Shown one piece after another: positions 1 through 5,174 of a stretch of 5,174 bases of DNA (the stretch's first letter is position 1; every line of letters begins with the position of its first letter). The notes under the pieces were generated by a model. The model was not told the DNA's origin, ran no database searches, and saw nothing but the letters and a program-made list of their open reading frames with translations. The position numbers and the translations under genes are program-made. The DNA comes from Pseudomonadota bacterium (GTDB lineage Bacteria; Pseudomonadota; Alphaproteobacteria; Rhizobiales; Rhizobiaceae): the NCBI GenBank assembly GCA_023428515.1, contig JAEYXI010000077.1, positions 1 to 5,174 of the forward strand. Reading direction: 5' to 3'.

Positions 1-2324
1 TTCTCGCCGATGCTCGTCTCGATGGTCCGGCCCGGAAAATACCGGGCGGCGCGCTGCAGCGCGGTGTGGATGACGTCTCCCACATCGACCCAGTCGTGCT
101 TCGCATCCACCGTGCCGGCCTCGATCCTGGTCATGTCGAGCAGGTTGGCGACGAAGCGCGCCAAGCGATCGCTCTCCTCCTCGATCGAGGCCAATAGATC
201 GTCACGGCTCTCGGGCGTCATCCTGTCGCCAAGCTCGCGCAGGCTGGAGACCGCGCCGGTGATGGTCGCGAGCGGCGTCTTCAGGTCGTGCGAGATCGAA
301 GAAAGCAGCGCCGAGCGGAACCGCTCGCCTTCGAGCCTTGCCGCCTGCTCGAGGCTTTCCTTGGAGAGCCGAGCGCGATCCATGGCGACCGCCGTCTGGT
401 CGAGGATCGCGCCGAGGACTTGCTCCTCCTCCGCATCCAGAATTCTGCCGGCCTGCCGGTAGCCGATGACCGCGGCGACACCTGCCGATGCGCCGAGCGG
501 GCGGAACTGGAACGGGCTGTTGGGCAAGGTGCCGGTGCCGTTGCCCGCCGGCTCGTTCTTCTCCATCGCCCAGCGAGCGGCCATCATGTCGGCGACCTCA
601 AGCTCGGTGTCGGGAGGCCAGGCGGCCGCCAGAGCGAGTTCACCGCCATCAGCCGATAGAAACAGGATCTCGCGTTTCAGCGAAGCCTGCATCTGCGTGA
701 CGGCCGCCCAGATGACGTCGTCTGCCTTGGCCGTTCCGGAGAGCTTTCGCGAGAAGTCGTAGAGCGCCTGCGTCGAGGCGGCACGGCGGCTCGCGGTCGC
801 CGCCTGGTCGCTCAGCCGCGACGCCAGGCCGCCGGAAATCAGCGCCGCGATGACGAAGACGACGAGGCCGAACACCTCGTGCGGAGAGGCGATTGTGAAT
901 GTGCTGACCGGCGGGATGAAGAAGAAATTGTAGGCGAACGCCGAGAAGATCGCAGCCAGCAGCGCCGCGAAATACCCGGCGTAAACCGCTGATATCAGCA
1001 CCGCCAGGAGGTAGAGCAGCGAGACGTTCGGAAGATCGATGAAATGCTCGATCAGCGTTCCGAGATAGGTTGACGCCGCAACGGCGACCAAGGGAAGGCC
1101 AAGATCCCATTTGGGGTTTTTGAGCCGAAGCCATACCGGCCAGCTTCGCTTCGAGAGGGGTGCTGGCGGCAGGCGTGCTTCCTCGCTGGTCACCACATGG
1201 ATGCCGAGGCCGGAGACGCGCTCGATGAGCGTATCCGGCAGCGATTTTCTGAGCAAACTTGCCGGAAAGGTCTGCCGGCGGCCGCCGATGACGATCTGCG
1301 TCACATGCTCGCGCCGCGCGGTCTTGAGGATTTCCTCGACGAAATCCTGTCCCGACACCCGCCGCGTCTCGGCGCCCAGGCTCTCCGCCAGCTTGAACGT
1401 GGCCGCAAGCCGCTGCGTGATCTCGGCGCGCGGCGGCGGGCTGTCGGCGCGTTCGATCGAGATCACCAGCCAGGGCGCGTTGAGGCCCGACGCCAACCGC
1501 GCGGCTGTGCGCACGACCTTTTCGGACAGGCGGTCCGGACCAATGCAGACCAGCAGCCGTTCGGTGGTCTGCCAGGGTCCCTCGATCGCATTCTGCTTGA
1601 GGTAGTCGACCATCTGGTCGTCGACGCGGTCGGCGGTGCGCCTGAGCGCCATCTCACGAAGCGCGGTGAGGTTGCCGAGCCGGAAGAAGCTGTCGACGGC
1701 GCGCTGGGCATTCTCCGGGAGATAAACCTTGCCCTGCTTCAGCCGCTCGATCAGCTCGGCCGGCGCCAGGTCGACCAGCAATACGTCGTCGGCGCGCTGG
1801 AGGATCGTGTCCGGCACGCGCTCCCTGACCGGCACGCCGGTGATTTCGGCGACGACGTCGGACAGGCTCTCCAGATGCTGGATGTTCAGCGCGGACCAGA
1901 CGTCGATACCCGCGGCGAGCAGTTCCTCTATGTCGAGATAGCGTTTGGGGTGGCGGCTGTCTGGCGCGTTGGTATGCGCGAGCTCGTCGACTATGATGAT
2001 GCCGGGCCGGCGCGCGAGCGCCGCATCGAGGTCGAATTCTTCTATCTGCCGGCCCTGATGGCTCACCTGCCGGCGCGAGAGGACTTCCAGCCCCTCCAAC
2101 AAGGCGGCGGTCTCGGAGCGGCCGTGCGTCTCGACCAGGCCGACGACGACGTCGACGCCGTCAGCCTTGAGGCGGCGGGCGCGCGTCAGCATGGCGAAGG
2201 TCTTGCCGACGCCGGGCGCAGCGCCCAGGAAAAGGGTCAGCTTGCCCCGGCCCTCGCTACCCGCAAGCGCAAGCAGAGCGTCGGGATCGGGGCGGCTTTC
2301 AGTTTTGCGGTTCGCGTCGCCCAT
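1..2324 (-). CDS. kdpD: KdpD, osmosensitive potassium-channel sensor histidine kinase (C-terminus cut by window edge)
   Basis: Inner-membrane sensor kinase that responds to potassium limitation and phosphorylates KdpE to switch on kdp. Seen: 774 codons with the same frame confirmed at several points, no stop found, and the frame runs off the left edge. Domains: N-terminal KdpD domain with Walker A GAAPGVGKT at 34-42, VETHGR at 64-69 and Walker B-like IIIVDELAHTN at 109-119; universal-stress-protein-like domain around 255-375 (LLVCIGP from 258, IVIGGRR around 344-350); four closely spaced membrane segments around 408-503, including NFFFIPP at 466-472; GAF-like region around 520-650 with PAGNGTGTLPNSPFQF; HisKA dimerisation domain with SISHDLKTPLA, phospho-accepting H679 (H673 in E. 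coli), and LLDMTRIEAG around 728-737. The ATP-binding N, G1, F and G2 boxes lie outside; by comparison with E. coli (894 residues) about 120 residues are missing. It follows kdpC by 8 bases, so it is probably cotranscribed with the pump genes. Confidence 0.96.
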   Translation of the reverse strand, partial: MGDANRKTESRPDPDALLALAGSEGRGKLTLFLGAAPGVGKTFAMLTRARRLKADGVDVVVGLVETHGRSETAALLEGLEVLSRRQVSHQGRQIEEFDLDAALARRPGIIIVDELAHTNAPDSRHPKRYLDIEELLAAGIDVWSALNIQHLESLSDVVAEITGVPVRERVPDTILQRADDVLLVDLAPAELIERLKQGKVYLPENAQRAVDSFFRLGNLTALREMALRRTADRVDDQMVDYLKQNAIEGPWQTTERLLVCIGPDRLSEKVVRTAARLASGLNAPWLVISIERADSPPPRAEITQRLAATFKLAESLGAETRRVSGQDFVEEILKTARREHVTQIVIGGRRQTFPASLLRKSLPDTLIERVSGLGIHVVTSEEARLPPAPLSKRSWPVWLRLKNPKWDLGLPLVAVAASTYLGTLIEHFIDLPNVSLLYLLAVLISAVYAGYFAALLAAIFSAFAYNFFFIPPVSTFTIASPHEVFGLVVFVIAALISGGLASRLSDQAATASRRAASTQALYDFSRKLSGTAKADDVIWAAVTQMQASLKREILFLSADGGELALAAAWPPDTELEVADMMAARWAMEKNEPAGNGTGTLPNSPFQFRPLGASAGVAAVIGYRQAGRILDAEEEQVLGAILDQTAVAMDRARLSKESLEQAARLEGERFRSALLSSISHDLKTPLATITGAVSSLRELGDRMTPESRDDLLASIEEESDRLARFVANLLDMTRIEAGTVDAKHDWVDVGDVIHTALQRAARYFPGRTIETSIGE

Positions 2325-2326
2325 GA

Positions 2327-2333
2327 TCCCTTT
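2327..2333 (-). promoter_or_regulatory. Probable ribosome binding site of kdpD
   Basis: The minus strand reads AAAGGGA, beginning at the last base of the kdpC TGA stop, with only 2 bases left before the ATG at 2322-2324 (about 4 if AAGG is the pairing core). The spacing is short, so coupling to kdpC probably helps. An in-frame TAA at 2340-2342 and the Walker A motif from residue 34 leave this ATG as the only sensible start. Confidence 0.5.
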
Positions 2334-2902
2334 CAGGATTTAGGCGCATCGAGCGCCAGATTGAGTTGCAGCACGTTGATGCGCGGCTCACCGACAATAC
2401 CGAGCAAGCGGCCTTCGGTGAAGCGCCCGACCAGAGCGGCGATCTCCGTTTCAGCGACGCCTCGCGCGGCGGCGACGCGCTTAATTTGAGCGTCGGCGAA
2501 TTCCGGCGAGATATCAGGGTCGAGGCCCGAGCCGGACGCGGTCGCGCCGTCGGCCGGCACCGGGCCGGTGATGCCGGCGACGGTAAGGCGTTCGACATCG
2601 GTTTTCACGCGTGCGGCCAGGTTGGCTGATGTTGGGCCGAGGTTCGAGCCGGTCGAGGCGGCCGCATTGTAGGGCGCATTGGCGGTGACGGACGGTCGCG
2701 GCCAGAAGTAGCGGTCGGAGGCGAAATTCTGGCCGATCAGAGCGGAGCCGACGACTGTCTCGCCGTTGCGGATCAGGCTGCCGTTGGCCTGCGCCGGGAA
2801 GGCCAGCTGGCCGATGCCGGTGATCGCCAGCGGATAGACCAGGCCGGTCAACAGGATGAAGATGAGCGTAAGCACGATGGCGGGGCGGAGTTGAGTGAGC
2901 AT
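2333..2902 (-). CDS. kdpC: KdpC, potassium-transporting ATPase subunit C
   Basis: Accessory subunit of the KdpFABC pump. In the family it is anchored by one N-terminal membrane helix, has its soluble domain on the periplasmic side, and is thought to stabilise the complex or raise its substrate affinity. The 189 residues match the family length (190 in E. coli). Seen: LRPA at 5-8 followed by a hydrophobic helix to about residue 29; FPAQANGSLI at 35-44; GSALIGQNF at 52-60; FWPRPS at 66-71; SGSNLGPTS at 84-92; SGSGLDPDISP at 123-133; and the C-terminal GEPRINVLQLNLALD at 171-185. All are characteristic KdpC blocks. The start is fixed by the LRPA/helix N-terminus and the position right after the kdpB stop. 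The TGA stop is followed 8 bases later by the kdpD ATG. No oddities seen. Confidence 0.97.
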   Translation of the reverse strand: MLTQLRPAIVLTLIFILLTGLVYPLAITGIGQLAFPAQANGSLIRNGETVVGSALIGQNFASDRYFWPRPSVTANAPYNAAASTGSNLGPTSANLAARVKTDVERLTVAGITGPVPADGATASGSGLDPDISPEFADAQIKRVAAARGVAETEIAALVGRFTEGRLLGIVGEPRINVLQLNLALDAPKS

Positions 2903-2907
2903 GGTTA
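2900..2907 (-). promoter_or_regulatory. kdpB stop / kdpC start coupling junction
   Basis: The minus strand reads TAACCATG: the kdpB stop TAA is separated from the kdpC ATG by only two bases. No strong Shine-Dalgarno sequence is visible just upstream (CATCTGGTG is at best weak). Reinitiation by ribosomes finishing kdpB is therefore the likely way kdpC is translated. The arrangement is seen directly; the mechanism is inferred. Confidence 0.6.
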
Positions 2908-4950
2908 CACCAGATGAAGGGCGGAGACGGCGAGGTCGACCAGCTTGATGCCCGCGAAGGGCAGGAGCAGGCCGCCGAGGCCGTAGACCAGGAGATTACG
3001 GCGCAGGAGGGCGGCGGCACCTACCGGGCGATAGGTGACGCCTTTCAGCGCCAGCGGGATCAGCGCGATGATGATCAGCGCGTTGAAGATGACTGCCGAC
3101 AGGATGGCTGATTCCGGCGAGGCCAGCCCCATGATGTTGAGGGCCGAGAGCGCCGGGTAGGTGGTGACGAACAGCGCCGGGATGATGGCGAAATATTTGG
3201 CGACGTCGTTGGCGATGGAGAAGGTCGTCAGCGAGCCGCGCGTCATCAGCAGCTGCTTGCCGATCTCGACGATCTCGATGAGCTTGGTCGGGCTGGAATC
3301 GAGGTCGACCATGTTGGCCGCCTCGCGCGCGGCCTGCGTGCCGGACTGCATGGCGACGCCGACATCGGCCTGCGCCAGCGCCGGCGCATCGTTGGTGCCG
3401 TCGCCGCACATGGCGATCAGCCGGCCGCCCTGCTGCTCCTTGCGGATGAAGGCGAGCTTCTGCTCCGGCGTCGCCTGGGCGAGGAAGTCGTCGACGCCTG
3501 CCTCGGAGGCGATCGCCGCGGCGGTCACCGGATTGTCGCCGGTCACCATCACGGTGCGGATGCCCATGGCGCGCAGCGCCGCGAAGCGGTCCTTGATGTC
3601 GGGCTTCACGATGTCTTTCAGGTGGATGACGCCGAGCAGGCGGGTTCCATCGACCACGCCGAGCGGCGTGCCGCCCGTGCGGGCGACACGATCGACAGCT
3701 TGCCGGAATTCGGCCGGCGCGTCCTTGTCGTCGATGCCTGCGTATTTCAGCGCGGCGTCGACCGCGCCCTTGCGGATCTGCCGCCCCTGGAAGTCGACGC
3801 CCGAAAGCCTGGTCTCGGCGGCGAACGGCACAACCTTGTCCATCCTCGTCTCAGGCTGCTTGCGGCCGAACTCTCCGGTCGCCAGCGCGACGATCGAGCG
3901 GCCCTCGGGCGTCTCGTCGCCGAGGCTGGCGAGCAGTGCTGCTTCGGCAAGCTCGGTCTGCGTTACGCCCTCGACGGGGAGGAAGTCGCTCGCCATGCGG
4001 TTGCCGAAGGTGATGGTGCCGGTCTTGTCGAGGAGCAGCGTATCCACGTCGCCCGCCGCCTCGACGGCGCGGCCCGAGGTCGCGATCACGTTGAAGCGCA
4101 CGAGGCGGTCCATGCCGGCGATGCCGATCGCCGAAAGCAGGCCGCCGATGGTGGTGGGGATCAGCGTAACCAAAAGCGCGGCAAGCACGGTGACGGTGAG
4201 CACCGTGCCGGAATAGCCGGCCAGCCCCCACAGCGTGACAACGGCGATCAGGAAGATCAGCGTCAGTCCGGACAGCAGGATGGACAGTGCGATCTCGTTG
4301 GGCGTCTTCTGCCGCTCGGCGCCTTCGATCAGGGCGATCATGCGGTCGACGAAGCTGGAGCCCGGCGCAACCGTGATGCGGATGCGCAGCCAGTCCGACA
4401 GCACCTGCGTGCCGCCTGTCACCGCCGAGCGGTCGCCGCCGGATTCGCGGATAACGGGCGCGGATTCGCCGGTGATGGCGCTCTCGTTGACCGAGGCGAC
4501 GCCCTCGACCACTTCGCCGTCGCCGGGGATCAGCTCGCCGGCCTCGACGATCACCATGTCGCCGACCCTAAGGTCGGTGGCGGGGATCTCCTTCACCTCG
4601 ATGCCGTCAGGCTTGGTCAGCTTGCGCGCGGTGAGCTGCGACTTGGCGCGGCGCAAGCTGTCGGCCTGCGCATTGCCGCGTCCCTCCGCCACGGCTACCG
4701 CGAAGGTGGCGAAGAGCACGGTGAACCAGAGCCATATGGCGATCTGGCCGGAGAAGGTGGCGTCGCCGTTTCCCGTCGCCAGGTCGCGCAGGAAGAACAG
4801 CGTGACCAGCGCCGCCACCACTTCGGTGACGAAGATGACGGGATTGCGCATCAGGTGGCGCGGGTCGAGTTTCAGGAAGGCCTGCCGGACCGCCGGTATC
4901 AGGATCGCCGGATCGAACAGGCTGTGCGCCATTGCGGGATGTCTGGACAT
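2905..4950 (-). CDS. kdpB: KdpB, potassium-transporting P-type ATPase catalytic subunit
   Basis: Catalytic subunit of the KdpFABC inner-membrane pump; it hydrolyses ATP to drive potassium import. At 681 residues it matches the usual length (682 in E. coli). Motifs seen, in order: membrane segments around residues 37-55 and 69-88; actuator-domain TGES at 160-163; membrane segments around 222-245 and 248-275, the latter with PTTIGG at 265-270; the phosphorylated aspartate D308 in DKTGT; nucleotide-binding KGA at 394-396; TGDN at 470-473; hinge GDGTNDAP at 516-523. The C-terminal membrane region includes NDVAKYF at 581-587, whose D582 and K585 correspond to the E. coli charged pair D583/K586 implicated in coupling, and further spans to about residue 675. 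No key residue is missing and there is no frameshift. The ATG at 4948-4950 is chosen for its AAGGA site and because the N-terminus (MSR..., LFDPAIL) aligns with KdpB. It sits 12 bases after kdpA and 2 bases before kdpC. Confidence 0.98.
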   Translation of the reverse strand: MSRHPAMAHSLFDPAILIPAVRQAFLKLDPRHLMRNPVIFVTEVVAALVTLFFLRDLATGNGDATFSGQIAIWLWFTVLFATFAVAVAEGRGNAQADSLRRAKSQLTARKLTKPDGIEVKEIPATDLRVGDMVIVEAGELIPGDGEVVEGVASVNESAITGESAPVIRESGGDRSAVTGGTQVLSDWLRIRITVAPGSSFVDRMIALIEGAERQKTPNEIALSILLSGLTLIFLIAVVTLWGLAGYSGTVLTVTVLAALLVTLIPTTIGGLLSAIGIAGMDRLVRFNVIATSGRAVEAAGDVDTLLLDKTGTITFGNRMASDFLPVEGVTQTELAEAALLASLGDETPEGRSIVALATGEFGRKQPETRMDKVVPFAAETRLSGVDFQGRQIRKGAVDAALKYAGIDDKDAPAEFRQAVDRVARTGGTPLGVVDGTRLLGVIHLKDIVKPDIKDRFAALRAMGIRTVMVTGDNPVTAAAIASEAGVDDFLAQATPEQKLAFIRKEQQGGRLIAMCGDGTNDAPALAQADVGVAMQSGTQAAREAANMVDLDSSPTKLIEIVEIGKQLLMTRGSLTTFSIANDVAKYFAIIPALFVTTYPALSALNIMGLASPESAILSAVIFNALIIIALIPLALKGVTYRPVGAAALLRRNLLVYGLGGLLLPFAGIKLVDLAVSALHLV

Positions 4951-4958
4951 GGAAGTGG

Positions 4959-4963
4959 TCCTT
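4959..4963 (-). promoter_or_regulatory. Ribosome binding site of kdpB
   Basis: The minus strand reads AAGGA here, 8 bases before the ATG at 4948-4950. The site overlaps the TAA stop of kdpA, so kdpB translation is probably coupled to kdpA. It supports the first ATG over the in-frame Met7 codon at 4930-4932. Confidence 0.7.
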
Positions 4964-5174
4964 TAGAATGTCTGGCCGGCCAGCATCGCGAAGTGTTCGA
5001 CGATGGGTCCGAGCGCGAGCGCAGGGAAGAACTGCAGGCCGCCGAGGATCAGGATGATGCCGATCAAGAGGCCGACGAAGAGCGGCGTATGGGTCGGGAA
5101 CGTGCCGGCTGAGGCCGTGCCGCGCGTCTTGGCGGCCAGCGAGCCAGCGATCGCCAGCACCGGCACGACATAGG
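4963..5174 (-). CDS. kdpA: KdpA, potassium-transporting ATPase subunit A (3' end only)
   Basis: Seen: 69 complete codons plus a TAA stop, reading in from the right edge. The GTG at 5164-5166 is an internal valine, because the frame stays open to the edge and resembles KdpA there too. The fragment has the conserved KdpA C-terminus: [12 protein letters not shown], then [18 protein letters not shown], a hydrophobic membrane segment, and [13 protein letters not shown]. Known of the family: KdpA (about 557 residues in E. coli) is the polytopic inner-membrane subunit that binds and takes up potassium through a channel-like selectivity filter. That filter lies outside this window and cannot be checked. 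The protein ends in AMLAGQTF, a few residues beyond where I recall the E. coli protein ending. It is the first gene seen in the operon and is followed 12 bases later by kdpB. Identity is secure despite the truncation by the window edge. Confidence 0.95.
   Translation of the reverse strand, partial: YVVPVLAIAGSLAAKTRGTASAGTFPTHTPLFVGLLIGIILILGGLQFFPALALGPIVEHFAMLAGQTF

Noticed and set aside
649..1134. Minus-strand frame of 161 codons within the kdpD region
   Set aside because: It is out of frame with kdpD, whose own frame encodes the membrane segments and the NFFFIPP block across this stretch.
1..2324. Possible frameshift or break in kdpD
   Set aside because: The same frame carries the start codon, Walker B at residue 113, the Usp core at residue 258, the membrane motif at residue 466, H679 and the final codon at the edge, so the gene is continuous as far as it can be seen.
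1197..2489. Open plus-strand frame of 430 codons opposite kdpD and the end of kdpC
   Set aside because: Its codons are the exact complements of the kdpD codons; GC-rich third positions keep that frame free of stops. The product has no recognisable family features and no convincing ribosome binding site was noted.
3161..4216. Open plus-strand frame of 351 codons opposite kdpB
   Set aside because: A Ser/Ala/Thr-rich low-complexity product antisense to a conserved ATPase gene; best explained as a shadow frame.
3622..5112. Open plus-strand frame of 496 codons opposite kdpB and the end of kdpA
   Set aside because: It lies entirely antisense to clear kdp coding sequence. Its product is rich in Arg, Asp, Gly and Gln with no recognisable domain, as expected for a mirror frame of GC-rich codons.
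4963..5166. Separate 67-residue gene starting at the GTG at 5164-5166, or the small subunit KdpF
   Set aside because: The frame continues open to the window edge and the sequence matches the KdpA C-terminus, so the GTG is an internal valine. KdpF is normally encoded before kdpA, not after it.

Overview
This window is a segment of a kdp operon, encoding the high-affinity, ATP-driven potassium uptake system Kdp. All genes lie on the minus strand, so transcription runs from the right edge to the left edge. The order is kdpA (3' end only), kdpB (complete), kdpC (complete), then kdpD (5' part, cut by the left edge). The DNA is GC-rich with strong G/C preference at third codon positions. Together with the protein sequences this suggests a proteobacterium, most likely an alphaproteobacterium of the rhizobial group (Hyphomicrobiales). 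That placement is inference from general resemblance, not from a search.

Layout: 4963-5174 holds the C-terminal 69 codons of KdpA, the potassium-translocating channel-like subunit. 2905-4950 is KdpB, the P-type ATPase subunit, with all catalytic motifs intact. 2333-2902 is KdpC, the single-span accessory subunit. From 2324 down to the left edge runs KdpD, the membrane sensor histidine kinase: 774 codons are present, covering the KdpD/Usp input domains, four membrane segments, a GAF-like region and the phospho-accepting histidine. The C-terminal ATP-binding domain lies beyond the edge. The intergenic gaps are 12, 2 and 8 bases, so there is no stretch longer than a few bases without a gene.

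How the genes work together: KdpA, KdpB and KdpC (usually with a small KdpF encoded upstream of kdpA, outside this window) form the inner-membrane KdpFABC pump. KdpD senses potassium limitation or ionic stress and phosphorylates the response regulator KdpE, which activates the operon. kdpE is expected just beyond the left edge but cannot be seen. The tight spacing implies that pump and sensor share one transcript, giving positive autoregulation of the sensor. I see no promoter, terminator, RNA gene, mobile element, repeat array or CRISPR in the window. The sequence is a well-known system in intact form, and I found no evidence for a previously undescribed one.
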